Source: Schistosoma mansoni (Eukaryota > Platyhelminthes > Trematoda > Strigeidida > Schistosomatidae). From it: DNA of 64,000 nt. This document shows positions 10,746 to 25,700 of this stretch, piece by piece. The stretch lies in contig NC_031502.1 in NCBI RefSeq assembly GCF_000237925.1, positions 15,550,434 to 15,614,433 on the forward strand, read 5' to 3'. Each line of letters begins with the position of its first letter. Positions within the stretch are counted from its first letter, which is position 1. The translations under genes were made by a program, and so were the position numbers. The notes under the pieces were generated by a model. The model was not told the DNA's origin and did no database searches. It saw nothing but the letters and a program-made list of their open reading frames with translations.

Positions 10746-13700
10746 GTACTGTTTACATTTAAAACATAAATGGTGTAGGTATACCAGAGTTTAAGTATAT
10801 TGCAAACATGCATGGAGACGAAGTTGTTGGAAGAGAACTGTTAATACGGTTGGCCGTCTACCTGTGTGATGAGTTTATCTCACAAAATGCATTCATTCAC
10901 AGACTAGTTAACCGAACGAGGATCCATATTTTACCGTCAATGAACCCGGACGGTTGGGAAATCGCCGCATCTAACGTAACAATATGTTGTTGGACTATAT
11001 ATTGTTTTTAATATAGAAAGATTTTCACGAATTCGGAAGAGGCAATTCAAAGAGAGTGGACCTTAACAGGGACTTTCCAGACTTGGCGAAAAAGTTTTAT
11101 CGCAATCTACGTAATGGTGGACCCTTAGACCATTTACAACCTGATGAAATCGATGTGGAGAAGGTAAACTTAGATGATGTAAAAATGGAATTTCTATGCG
11201 TCCAGATTTTCAAAAGTCTTTCAGACTTTTTAGATAGGGTTTTATACTACGTAGCGATATAACAACCTTACTAAATGTTAACAGAAGTCGAGATGCGTGT
11301 CTCCACCGAGACAGTCAAATGTAATGTCCAGCTTAAACACACCGAATTGTTAGATGATCTGACCAAATGGTTTACTAGTGCTACGCAATTTTAAGAAGTC
11401 CGTGTTATTCTCGAACACGAAAATCTCCGGAATTTTTAAGAGTGTACTTGTGAAAGGCGCTGTTACCAAGTATTGATGCTTAGGGTTCCATCTGACGACT
11501 TAATGTAAACGTTCTTTGACTAATAGTTAGTTCACATATTGTACTCTATTTTTCTTGCTGCTATAATTTAAATGTTCCGAAAGACAAAGATTATAAGCCC
11601 ATTCGAAATCTCAAACAATCCTTAATTATTTTGAGAATGCAATCGGGCCATCTGTGGTTCGTCCAAGTGATATTAGAAATAAATTTATTTTGGTTAGCTT
11701 GTTGTAATTCAAGAGATAAAACATCAGGCATTATATTAATCGCAGTGTTTTAAGATTTCTAGGAAATCCTGTCGGTTTTTTAAACAGGATCTAGTTGTTT
11801 GTATTCAGTAATTTATTTTAAGGTTGAGAATTCTGTTGACATCGTAAGTAGCCCAGTTTCTAGTCCTCTGTACGAAGCGGAGCACTGGATTCAAATATAT
11901 TCACCTCAATGTTGCTAGGGGAATCCATAAACATGAGTTTAGCTGAGATCACCAGGATTTTTAGTAAAGAACGAATGCTTTACTGCACATTATTCATTTG
12001 GACATTTGTTGCTTCTCCCTAAGTGTTTAAATAATTAGCAAACTTTAGTAATTGTCAAGTCAAGGACTTCTTTTGAAACGTCGTAATTAAAATTCACCAA
12101 CTTTTCTTCCATGAGAAGTAATGATATTTCATTCACTCTCTAAATACTAAGTGGAACGCGTACTGTAATTTAATATTTTATCAGAAAAGCATGTTGACGT
12201 GTGACAAATATAAAGAGGCCTTTTAGTAATATTTTTTATTTATAAATCACTAACCTTGCGGAATATTACCGACATCATTCATAACTTGATGAGATATCTA
12301 GTGGATTAGTTTAATAAGTGATTACTATTTCCATCTTTCTAAATCTGACTGCTAGGACGTTTGGCAATATTTACACACATATCACACTTATTTAATCAAT
12401 TTCATTTTATAAATAGTCAAATAACGAAGTACACCTTTTCGGCAATCTCATTTTAAAATATGAATGCAGTTATTTGAATAACATTCACTTTTGGTTTTGC
12501 TAAAAGCTTTTGAAAATAAATAAAAATTGCCGAACCAATAAATATGGAATCAATCCTCCTAAAGTTCACATTTCTCAAGAGCTTAAGTAATTACATGTCA
12601 TTGGGATTCCCCAAATCTACTTATCATCTGACCATTACAAATTATGGGGTTCAGTCAGTTGTATGAGCGTTTTAATCTACGATTTAAGGGTGCTAACCAG
12701 TCTTTAACCATTCGCTTAAAGTTGTCTTGAAATATACTGTTAATTGAAGTTGATTTTAAGGACCTAATCCTATTTTCTACTGACGCAGTGCAAATATGAT
12801 TTCGAGCTGACTTATGTATTTCAAAACCCATCAGCGATAATCAAAGTAGACCATCTATATTAGGGGTCTTATAGCGAGGAATCCACTGGTTTGCTCTACT
12901 AAGCCGTGTTTCACTGTTTGAAATCCCTTATCATAAGAAAGTGAGGATGAACTCTTTTGTGTGAAACTGAATGATATATGTTTTACCACTGACTGAATAA
13001 AAACGACATGGATACCATAAGATTTCACATATTATGTTTACTTCTCAAAGTGGTCAGTAATTCACACAAACAAAGAGCTTTAATTTGCAGTGAAGTATTT
13101 AGCTGGTGCTTACAGTTTTAATTGTTTTTCTGCAACTAATATATCGTGACAGGATCTGATTTTGGATAACTTGAAATTAAATAACCGTCATCATATCATC
13201 AATATTCGAAGTACAGCTTAATGCTTGTTCGATACAAATCAGTGGTACTAAAACTTCTACTTTAGCTTAGCAATAATTCATACAACTGGATCTCGGTAAT
13301 TAGCTTTACATCACAATGCCTATGGTCTACTTAAGCGTGGTTCCAATAGTGAATATTGCCATTACAGCTTTTGGTTTTTTCATAAATGAATTTTGTGCTC
13401 AAAAAACTAATGATATGCTGAAATTTTGGCAAAGTAGGTAATTTCAAAGCCCGTCTTTGATTAACAGTATGTTATTATCCAAAATATCATTTAACCTAAT
13501 GAACGTTTGACTGAAATTGAAATATGGTTCTTTAAAGTATTTGAAGCAAGAGATGAATGTTCTGACCAGTCTTTAACAATGTATGTTACAGAAATAATTT
13601 TTTTGTCTGAAATTTATATGAATTGGGTAATCGACAATTAACTACAGCGTCTGTGAATTCTATCGAAAGTGGGTGTTGATGAGTGAGTTATTGAATTCTG

Positions 13701-16700
13701 CGCATTTAACGTCTTCAAAAAAATTAGATAAAAATCACTCCTGTTTTGTCTCACTGTTCTTTAAACCTGTTGTTTTGCTCATATTAGTTCATAACTTTGT
13801 TGATTTACCACTAATATTCAGTGAGCCGATCATGGATGTTGATTTTAATTTACCTGTTGTGTTTGGAATAATTTGAAAACATTAGTCATAATAATTTGTC
13901 TGGGTAAATTTGTGGGATAACTTATTTCCAAAATATATTTTCGGAAACGTAGGAAATAGTTTGTTGTTTCAAGCGCATACAAGTGGTTTTACATTTGAGG
14001 ATATTGAAACCACCAGTCTGAAGTTGTTATTATATATGGATTATGAAACGCTTGACCTTAGCTTAGCTTGTAAAAATGATGCTTTAAATTTTACTTATAT
14101 AGAATATCCAACGCAAACTCTCTTTCTTGTGTTTCCTCACATATGGGAGGCCTCAGCTAAATTTATATTTTCAAATACTAAAACTTGGACTGCGTTTTGA
14201 CTTTGTTACGAATCATTAATAAAATATATTCAACATCTTAATTTAAGCATCATAAAAGTGTATGTACAATGAGCTCACTGTTAATAGAAATTGGTTTATT
14301 TAATCATGATTTCAAAAGTTTTGTGAGAACAAATCATACTGCACTTATAGTCTTAACCTCCAAGTATTATAAAATTCAGAGAAGTACATTAAAAATAGAG
14401 ATTTGCATCTATAATTTATCCTGGGTTATAAGTATGTCATGTTATTCAACTGTTTTATGCCAAACATTCTGATCCTAAGTATCAACAGAGTATATCGTAG
14501 GAGTTACGAGGCCAAAAACTGGTTTTTCCACTAATTTAAAATCAATATGTATTTCAGATTGTTTTCTGATAAATGAAGAAAAAGACCAAATTCTTTACTC
14601 ACAAGTTTTAGTTGTTATTCAGACGATTAAACGTCTTCATAATCCCAGAAACTTTTCTATGCTTACTTTAAAATTTAGTGTGACCTGTATGACTTTCGTC
14701 CGAAAACGTAGATTTTAGATAGTGTTTCGACTTAGAAGATTTAAGGACAGTCACTTGCTTATATTTATAAATAATTACGTACTTTTCTGTTAAAAGAACA
14801 ATAAAGTTGAATTATAAACTTAGGATCGATACCATCTTAGTTATTTTGTGAAGTATTTTAGTGTCTCTGTGGATTACTCTGTTTTGGATAAATATACATT
14901 ATTTGAAACTAATGTAACAGAGAAACCAGAGAACGACACAATAATGTTGCAAAATTAATTATGAAATCCACTTCAAGATTTAATTCATCATGTTCTCCTG
15001 CTCATCATTACAGTTAATAATATTTATTTGATTTCTATAATATTTTTAATCAATTTTCAAGGACCTGAATACATTTTAAGTCTCATAATAAGAACAATAT
15101 ATTTCGTGCTTTTTTGTCACCTTCTTTGTGTTTTAAAATAATTGTTATTAATACTAGATAAATTAGAGAATACCACTATGATAGGAGTATATATTTACTA
15201 TTCTACTGTTTTAAAAATGAATTTGGAAAAGAGAGAATTCTTTACTGAACCACTCTTTCTTGGCTTACATCTCAAAAGTGCTTTCTGTTTGTTTAAAAAC
15301 ACTCTGCTTTTACATCCTGGCAAACACTATGAACTATTTTTAACAGTTTTAGTGTTTGACTTCGAGAGTTCAATTCAACCAAATGCTCTTGTTTAATTAA
15401 TGATGCCCAATTTAGAAAATTGTATTTTGAACATAATTTTACATTCAACATAAGGATACAACAGTTTGTCGGTTCTTATTTTAAATATGTTTTATAAAGC
15501 CTACACTATCAGAAGACAACGTATTTCAGAATTAGAGGCGCCTTTCTTGGACATTTGTTTGTTTTTGTAAATGAGAATGTTCTTTAATTCATACTCGATT
15601 TTAATTAATCATCTACTAAGTCTTCACAACGCATGATATAAACACTAGGAATATGTAAACATCACGATTCTTTGGTTACTCGACGGTTGTTATAACGCTT
15701 GAAATAGCAAGTAACGTTGACAACACTGATGATTTTTGCACCATCACATCTCAATGCGTAACTGAATATTTTAATCATCAAGAATATTGGCTTTCATTTA
15801 TTCTGTAAAATTTTTAGCAAATAATATAAGTTATTAATTATTCTTAATTTACAATTATCTTTTCATTTATCAGTTTTTGTTACTGGGAGCTTTTCAATTT
15901 CTATTTTTTCATTTAAACGAACTAACTGATCAAGGCGCAAATAGAGACAAGAATGGTAATGGAATGGTTAGACAAAATCAATTTTGTGCTGGGTGCTAAT
16001 ATGCATGGTGGTGATTTGGTTGCAAATTATCCGTTTGATAAGTCAATAACTGGGAATTCTGCCGAATCTATTACACCAGACAACCCTACTTTTGTGTAAG
16101 TTTAATCACAGATTTTACTATATATATATAAGCCCTGTCATTTATTCTCTAGGATCGCGTATGTAATACTGAGATAAATTATAGATCAGAGGAGGTTTTG
16201 TGGAGAATTTAGTATTTTCACTGTTAAAATCATGAGTGAATTGAAGCTAGACCACAATCGAAAACCTGGAAGCACTGGACGGCCGTTTCGTCCTACTATG
16301 GGACTCCTCAGCAGTGCGCATCCACGATCGGTTATGGGCTCTGGTTCGAGACTGGTAGGTCCTGGGTTCGAATCTCGCGAGTNNNNNNNNNNNNNNNNNN
16401 NNNNNNNNNNNNNNNNNNNNNNNNNNNNNNNNNNNNNNNNNNNNNNNNNNNNNNNNNNNNNNNNNNNNNNNNNNNNNNNNNNNNNNNNNNNNNNNNNNNN
16501 NNNNNNNNNNNNNNNNNNNNNNNNNNNNNNNNNNNNNNNNNNNNNNNNNNNNNNNNNNNNNNNNNNNNNNNNNNNNNNNNNNACGGCCGTCCAGTGCTTC
16601 CAGGTTTTCGATGGTGGTCTAGCTTCAATTGACTCATGACTTCAACAGTGGAAATAAATTATAGTCCATTTTTAGGATATCGCTCTTTCTCATTTTATTC

Positions 16701-19700
16701 AGGTATGGATTTTTAAAATTGAAGTTAAACATGTATCTTATCGTTCGTCTTTGTTTCAAAATAATGGAGCGTATCGAATCTTATCTTTAAAAATGAGACC
16801 ATAGATATTTCGCGAATGACTTTTCAGATGCGTATTACTTTTTTGAAGCTCGAGGTGATGAAGTTGCTTAGCCAGATAATAAAAGCTTTATGATTAAACT
16901 AGCCTACCCAGCTCATCACCACCGACACCCCATTCATGATAAACTAATCTTTTCATCAATCTCAGAACCGTGCTAAGAAAGGAACATGGTTTGTTCATTT
17001 ATGGAAAAGCCACAACATCTCCCAGCTTCAGATAGTTGAATTCCATCAATATCAGGCTTTGATGTAATATTTCATAACTTCTCAAGTGGACTGTACCATA
17101 TCTCTTGGTGCATAGTCAACAATGAGAGTTTGGATAATACTACGATTGACACCAAACGACCAGTTAATGTACATATTTTACTTTCAAAAACCTACTTTCC
17201 GATTCAAAACCACTTTGAGGTATCATTTTCTGTTAATACAGAATAATACAAGTTTTTACCCTAGAAAAGGATCATTTTTAACAGTCTAGGCTTCAGTTTT
17301 AAGTAATGATAGATAATGACTAGGTGTAAAATCCAGTCCACTCGTCTCCTCCTACTTGGCACTCACAAGCTAGATGCTCCCATTGTTGATATCCAAATAG
17401 GACGAAATGAACTTTCTGAATTCCACTGCTTATCACTACCCGTCTTTACTTATACGCTTAAGACTGAATAAAAATATCGAAGTCGTCCACTCGAGATAAA
17501 CATATGCCAAAAGAGATTAATCAAAATTCAATCCCTAACGTCAATAACGGGAATAACTAAACACTTGGAAAGAAATAATAGGTTCCAGTTTATCTAAATC
17601 ACTGGACTTTGGTCTGCTACAACAATCAAGCGTCTTAAACGCACAAAGCCATTTTATGTAAAGTAGTCAATGTTTTCATCAACCAGCATTCAATTTATTG
17701 TTGAGTAATAATAACGTATTATAACAACAAATATATTGAAATTTAAAATTGACTGTTTAATAAATTTAAAAATCCAAATTGTAGTGAGCTAGCAGAATCC
17801 TATGCTGATAAACATCCACGAATGAAAAAAGGGATTAAAAAGTGCTATGACTCCGATAACCACTTCAATGATGGCATTACAAATGGTGCAAGATGGTATT
17901 CGTTGAATGGAGGTGAGAATATAATTTATTTGACTAGATGACTTCGTTATTTTAAATATTTGTTTTATTTACATAATTCTATTATAAACTTGTTCGCATT
18001 TGAAATTATTGGCCTGAAGTAGGTACATTTTGATCCCGACGGTGCTCAGAATAGTTAGGAAGTAAGATAAAGTAAAAAGTCTTCACTATTAGACATACAT
18101 ATACTGTATCTCTCTGTCTTCATAGTTTTCCTTCTAAAAAAACCATTTGCTGACGATAGCGAAAATAAGAATACTAGTAGACATTGAATTGTGTGAAATT
18201 TAAGGCACAAGGCTCAGTGCTTTTATGTTGGCTGTTTGGCTAAGGATTTGGTCAGGAAAGTTATCACGCGTTGTGGGAAATCGATTTACAAAAGTTTTCT
18301 AAACAAACGTCTGGCCAAAGCTTGTTATGAAGTATTCGATATTAACCTTACGTTCGAGATTTTATCAATGAACCTTATGCCTTTGGTGTTTTGTCTCACT
18401 TTAGTTGAACCTACATGTTCTTGTATCGATTAGAACCAGCTATACAGAATAGCTTAATTAACTGGCTATTTCAAGTATTCTCATAGTGATTTAAATATTT
18501 CGAAGTGTAAAAGCTGTTCTATGAACAACAAATTTATTAAAATCTCACTCATCCTCATAGATAATAGAGTTTTCTCAGCAAAATGCCACAAATATTGTTT
18601 CCTCGGATTAAGATTATCGGTTGGAAACTGGTAGCTGTTAATTCTTAAGCTCATAACGCAATCTGATGGTTAGCACGAAACCCCAAGTATCCAAAAAGAG
18701 ATTATTCATTTCGGTTCAACAAAAAGTAATGTATTTCAGTAGTCTCATACAGGCTTATAGATCAGAGTTCATGTCTCACTATCTACACAAAGCTAATTGC
18801 TACTTTGAGTGTTCATATTTGAATTTATTAAATATAACAAGACTTCTACAAAAAAAGAAAGTTGATTTCATGAATCCAAATGATTTTAGCTGGTCCAGGA
18901 TACATAATCTCAGGTATTGATAGTCGATTCTTTCCAGCCTTTGGAATGTAAAACAACCGGAAAAAAGCTAATAAGACTTCTATAGTCTACCGTCGGCAAT
19001 CTATAAATCCAGATTGGGTAAAGGAAGCCATTGCAAACAAAGTTTTAGTGTCTTAATCCTTTGGTTCAGATATTCTGAATATGTTACGTGGCCATAGAAA
19101 TGGACTAATATTTGGTATTTTCTGTCGTTCATCAGCTGATATCGGTCCATAATGAGAGTCTAGTTTAAAATATCTTTACTCTTTCTTGTTAAAATCTTTA
19201 TTAAAGACAGTAGTTTAGTGGTGTAAACATTCTTAAACCGTTCATTTTATCAACTTTTTTCCAACATAGACCATCAGATTTTGTAGTTTTATGTTTATTA
19301 GTTCACACGTTTGAATTATTCCAAAAAACTTCATGGTTTTTATTAATGAAGTATTAACATCTATTGAAATAACGGTGTGCAGTAACAACAGAAAAGGTTC
19401 AAGGGAATTTTTATTCATTTTTAGGTTGTTATATAAACCAAGTATTGTGTAAATGAGCTATGTGACATGCTTTTTCTTTAAATAAAATTATTTCGAAAAG
19501 ATGTGAGGTGTTTGATAGGACTGGGAACTAATAAATTTTTGTGATGTTTTCGATCTTTATTTTTACTGATGTGACGGGATAAAAAGACGACATTGTTCGT
19601 GTCAATATTTTTTGTATCAATTCACTATAAATTTCGACTATGGTGACAGGTGAGAGCATCATTCAGTGTAATATTTTGAGATCACCATTTTCCAGTATTA

Positions 19701-22700
19701 ATTTAGTATAAACTTTGTTCCATATGATGAATGTGACAATTTTATTCTCCGTATTAATTCAGGTGAACTATACTTATTTTTACAGTGACTGTGTATTTCT
19801 TCCCTATGTGGCATTGTTTTGTAAAACTTGGTATACAAAAGATTGTGTTGTGGTCTAAGGTTAATATGAGTTTGAGACTTGTTTGGGGACGTACTTTTGA
19901 AGAGACAATAAATCCTCACTGGACTAGTCTTTTGTGTTCAGTTTTTGCATTATGTGGATTGTAGTGGTTCACAATTATCAAGTAAGAGCGGAAAGACTGC
20001 AAACCCAACAGTATTGATAAGTACATAACAGCGACGACTCCCTAGATGTAACAATTGGATACCCAGTTATAACAATTATCCAAAAGTAGTATTCTACTGT
20101 TGTATGCTACTGATGTTGACAGATATAAGTAGTATGTATCACCAGTCGAAAGTGGCATGCCTGACGTCAGAGGGTTGAGAAGATCGAAGAGAACGAGGAC
20201 AGAGATTAATTGATATGGAAGTGAAGGGACAGCAAAGTCTGAGACAATTGATGGATAGTTTGCAAACGAAATATTTACTGTATGGTTCTCAGATTTTACC
20301 AAGAGATTCTGCAGTTTTAACTGTCCCCACTTGTGTTCTCGTTCACAACACTTCTGTTAAGTTTTTCCAATACATGTTAGATTATCACTTGGTTGGAGCA
20401 CTCAAGGTCTAGCTGATTTCTTTTTTCATTTCATATATGAATTTTCACAGTGAATCAGTCACTAAAACCCAATGATCGTTCTGTGATGTCATCCCATCCA
20501 AATACAAAGTCCATGTATTCAGAAGCTTGAACAAAATTGATATTCCATTGTGAGAGTAAGACGTATACCTTTATTACGAATAGAAATACCTTTTAAGCAG
20601 AGATAGATGGTGGCTAGCAGTGGAGTCCTGGACGCGCGTTTCACACTATTCGGGACTCGTCAGCTGGATATACCTGCATCATAGAGCTGATGTCTACTCC
20701 GGAACTGGAACCCAATACCTTTCGCTTGCTAAATCCGTTGTGTTGTCCACTTAACTACTGAGCCCAGATAGCCATTAGCTTGCTCAATGTGGTGAAGTTT
20801 AATTCGTCTTTGTTATGGTTAATTGAATCTTCCCCCTGATGTTTAGGACTGCAATTGATCAGTTTCTCATAGGCACATATACATCGTGTGCGGATTGCCT
20901 TAAATCACAAGTGTTGTAAGCAGAAAGGAATGGTCCCAAATAGGACAAAACGCACTTACTGGTTTCCACTGCTAGCCACTATCCATCTTTGCTTAGAATG
21001 GTTGTGATTTAAAGCAATGCGCACTGTATGCACATATGCCAATAAGCGACTGATCAATTGCAGCTCTAAACAACAACCGATGAAAAACGAAAAAAAACTT
21101 TTCCACTGAATACGTCAGATAAGTTCACTTTTTGTATTGAGAGAGTATGTCCGTTATAAAAAAAGAATACAAAGTTTGTTTAACTCATAAGTAACATTGA
21201 ACCAACCTATTAATTAAGATAAATCAATCAGCAACTCCAGTATATGTAAATACTGACAATAATAGTTTAATGGTAGATAATTATATCTTTTCCAAGTATT
21301 ATTTATTTCACTGTTTGTAGTTGACCACTTAAGTAGACAAAGTATGCTTGAGTATATATGTATTTGCTTTATATAATCTGATAATACTTAGATAGCCCTT
21401 AAGAAGTTCAATATGTGTTACTTTTTGTTTAAAATCCGTAAGTTTACGAAACTAGGCTCTATATTCTTTTTTTTATCTTGGTTTTACGTTGTACATCATG
21501 TTGAGAATTTTATGGTGTATTTAAATTCATTAAGTATATTATCATATCAATCACCAGAATTCATCACAGAACTGTCTGATTCTGATTTCACCCAGTAGTC
21601 CTTACTGTTTGTTTAGTAATACAATTGCATAAACCACTCTTAATGAATAGATTGGAGAATTAATGCTGTTTTTTTATACGTCACTTAGTCAGGTTGATAC
21701 TCGTACAGACTTACGATGATGATAACCTCATTAATTATGTACTGATTACATGAATACTGAACCCAGAAAAATTGAAAAATAATTTTCATAATCAGGTAGT
21801 TTCCCCTGTTGAGCCTAAACAAGAAGGAGTGTTGAGTAAAATTTTCACCAGGCTGCAATAGATTCTGTGACAAATTAACTACTGACTGTTAACCTGACTG
21901 ACAATTTCAACTTGAAGGAAAAGTGTATTTAGAGAACTCAGGCGCTTTTGAATATATTTAGCTTTGATGGAATAAAACAACTTACTATAAGTAATAATAA
22001 GTTCATAATAAAAAATAAGTAACGCTTTTGAACAGATGTTTTTTTAAAATGTTTTATTGCATTTTCTCCATGATTCTGGATTTTATTTTCATAATGCTCT
22101 CGGATATATCGGTTTGAATTCATTTATTATTCTGTCATAAACGAAGTTTACGTTATCGAGTATAATTCCAACGGTATTTAATAAAATGTTTTTCAACACT
22201 TCAACTTGGTGACTGAATTTAAATACATATCAGTTCAATCTACTCAGTAGAGTATTTGAAAAATTTTAATGCTTCACTTTTTATTAATAACTACTATCGA
22301 AACGGGTATTACATACACGAGATTAAAATAGTTTTGTGAATAGAAATAAACTTATTTTTGCGTATTACGTCTGCTACCCCTCGTGGAGGAGCTTAGGCTG
22401 CCCACCAGCATTCTTCATCTAACTCTGTTCTGGGCATGCCTTTCCAGTTGTTTCAAATTGCTAACCATTCTTTGATGTCTGACTTCAATTTCCAATGCAA
22501 TGTGTTTTTGGGACTTACCCTTTTCCGTTTTCCCTTCAGGATCCCAAGTTGCAGCGTGCTTCGTGGTGCAGCCTAATGATTTTCGCAATCTGTGCCCTAC
22601 CCACCACCAAGAACTATTCTTAATTTCCTCTTCAAATGTAATATCGTTTGTTCTCTGTCGCTGTAGGTTGTTGCTGATGGTATACGTCAAACGGATCTGG

Positions 22701-25700
22701 AGTATCTTTCGTAGAAAACTGTTTATAAATATCTGTCGATTGCTTTCTCATAGTAAAGCTAGTTGGTTTGTAGTGACGAGTTCCATTCAATTGGTTGTCC
22801 AACGACGATTCGCAGTGTTGCAATTCAGTCTGTATACGACCGATCCTTACGGAATCCAGCCTGTTGATCTCGAAGTCGAGCGTCTATTGCGTCTTTCGTC
22901 CGGTTCAGCAACACTCTGTTGAAAACGTTTCCTGGTATCGATTGTAGTGTGATGCCTCCGTAGTTCTCACACTTATTCAGATCTCCCTTCTTTGTATCTT
23001 GATGAGGTATCCTTCTTCCAGTCTGTTATTACATGTTCTTCCTCTCAAATCTCCCTGAATAGGATTTGGAGCCTCTTTACAGTTACCTCTGTTTCTGATT
23101 ACAGTTCTTCGGTTGGTATATTTTCAGGCCCTGTTGCTTTCCCATTCTTGATTTGTCTGATCGTTACGCTGATTTCTTCGATCGTTGGTGGAGTGACATT
23201 TATAGGAAGGTCTGTGTGTGCTGATTTGATATCCGGTGGAGCTGGTCAATTCAAGAGTTCCTCAAAGTGTTCTACCCATCTGTTCCTCTGTTCTTGAATA
23301 TCACTGGTTGGCTTGCCTTCTTTGTCCTGGACCGGTGTCTGTGGTTTACAATTTTTCCTTTCCAGTTTCTTCGTTGTGTCATACAGTTGTCTGATATTTC
23401 CTTCACTTTCAGCCTTTTCCTTTGTCGTTGCTAGGTCTTCCACGTATTTCTGCTTGCCAGCTCTAAAGCATTTCCTCACTCCCTTGTTTGCTTCTATGTA
23501 TTTAGCCTGTGCCTTGACTTCCTCTGTTCTTGCTCGACTGTTGTTAATTGCTGTCTTCTTGTTGTTCTTTTCTTGAATCTTGTCAAGGGTTTCGATGGAG
23601 ATCTATTCCTTATGATGATGGTTCTTGCGAACCATTCTAGTTTGTGACATGCTTTTATATGTTGTACGAAAAATGGCTAAAATAAATTTCGGTTTTGTCT
23701 TCACTGAGCTGAACGGTTTAATTGCAGATCCTTAATTGTCATTCTAGACAGCATCCATTTAAATTGTCTGTGCATGAGTTTCATCTCACAAAATTTGTGG
23801 GTTCGAGAAGTAACATGTAAAGCTGTATGAAGAAGCTACAAAGTCTCGCAATGGTCAACGAATAATTTCATATTATAGTATAAAACGGAAAATTAAGCCT
23901 CAAAATAAATACCAGGACGTTTGTAAGCAAGCTATAGACACCAATTTTCAAATCAAGCTGTGAAGAATCATTATGTCGTTCCTTTTTTTTCTTGCTGTCT
24001 TCTTGCTATTCCTTTCTTGAATCTTGTCAAGAGTTTCGATAGTGATCGATTTCTTATGATGATATTTCTTGGGGCTCAGAACCTACTGGTATGTTTAAGT
24101 TAGTGCATCTCTGATTCTCTTCATTTATCCTTCATAGTCGTTTCCTGTTCTTTAAATAGATCTTGTGAGGTTCGGAACCTGTTACTGAGATCGACCTTGA
24201 GTTCGTCGAGTTTGTCATTATCTCGAAGGGAGGTGGCACCAACTTTCTATAATGATTCTCCGCTCGATTTATGCATTATGGGGTTTTTCTTACTTTTAAG
24301 GATACAGTATAACCTTATTTGACTAGATGAGTCCATTTAGGATGCCAGTTTCAATGGACTTATATGTAAGAACAGAATATCGCAAACGCTCTATTTATTT
24401 CTCATGCTAGTGTTCTTACCAGTTAAACAGTTAAATTATTAGCAACCTGAGAGAGAATAAATCCTTATTTAGTTGGAAGACTAGTCAATATTTATTAGTG
24501 AGTCAAATAAAATATGATAAAATTATAGGTTATGACCTTGTAAACATTTCATATCATTGTAACGGTGTTTATGTTTAAGTGTGAAGTTCAATTTCTGCTT
24601 TACTATATTTAAACAAAAAGCAACTCTAGTATGATGCATTTCATCTAATTAAGAATAAATAGTTCTGCTTATTCACACTTAAACTTGCATGTTTGTTTTT
24701 CTTCAAAAGTTAAAGTATTTGATATTTAATTTTGGGATCAGTCATTAGTTTAGTACTGTTAGTTCATGCGATAATAAAAAAAACTCGTCTCTTTTCAAAT
24801 CAGTCGTATGAAAGTTGAGATCCTTCGGAAATATTTAGGCTTCCTTCTTCGTAAAAATCAAAATTGTCTCTACTAATCGATTATTAAGACGTAAAGACTA
24901 GTTTTACTTCCATTAACTTATCATTATATAGATTGAAGTCATAGTTACCATTAACTTTTTACATGCTATTCCTTTTTATGAGTATAAGTGGCTTTTTTAT
25001 CGGAACATTTCATGAGCTTTCCCATTTGAATGACAAACATATATAATGTAAGCTGAAGTGGAAAGTCTATTTATTTCCTCGGTTTAAACATTGTCACCGT
25101 TAAATTCACTTAGTATTGTTTGTTTGAATCCGAGATGCAGGTACATCCAGCTGACGAGTCCCAAATAGGGCAAAACGCGCGTCGTGGATTCCGCTGCTAG
25201 CCACTATCCATCTTTGTTTGCAATTGTCACCGTTAGTTTTTATAAATCAGTTCTTTACTCTGTTTACCAGGGTGGTAAATATTTATGTATTTATGAAAGA
25301 TTTTCCATCATTTAGATGCGTTTCATGAAAAAAGAACTTTATATTGAAGACTCAGTGTACCGAAAAGTATACAATCTGAGAAATTAATCGGAACTTTTGG
25401 GTTTAACTTTAACATGGCAGCTGATTCCTTACTTTTTATCGGCAAATAAAATTGTTAGCTGTAGTATGCTTCTTTTTGTATTAGGAAAAGATTAGGGTAT
25501 GTAACGTACACTTTCTCAGTATTTTGGATATCGAAACATATAGCTTTGTTTAATTGGTCATTCCTGGGAAATAAATTTGGTAGAATAGCAGTTTCGTCGA
25601 TTATTTTAAAGAAGTCAGTCATTCGCTTTATTGAGAAGTATTGATGTATCAAGGATTTTATATCTGTAAACTGTCTGTATATCCTCACATACCGTTTACT

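Noticed and set aside
13673-15396. Cluster of short plus-strand open frames
   Set aside because: They lie in carboxypeptidase intron 3, are AT-rich, lack motifs and have no splice context.
16232-16639. A 135-codon open frame across the N run
   Set aside because: It is open only because N codons cannot be stops; the flanks are SINE sequence.
19600-19770. Possible tandem repeat of units starting GTATTAATT
   Set aside because: Only three units with low similarity and irregular spacing; chance in AT-rich DNA is likely.
22500-23576. Plus-strand open frames of 87-140 codons
   Set aside because: They are antisense to the RTE-type LINE on the minus strand, and their sequence is explained by it.
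25455-25688. Minus-strand 77-codon open frame as a nested gene
   Set aside because: No recognisable motif, no splice signals, and composition like the surrounding intron.
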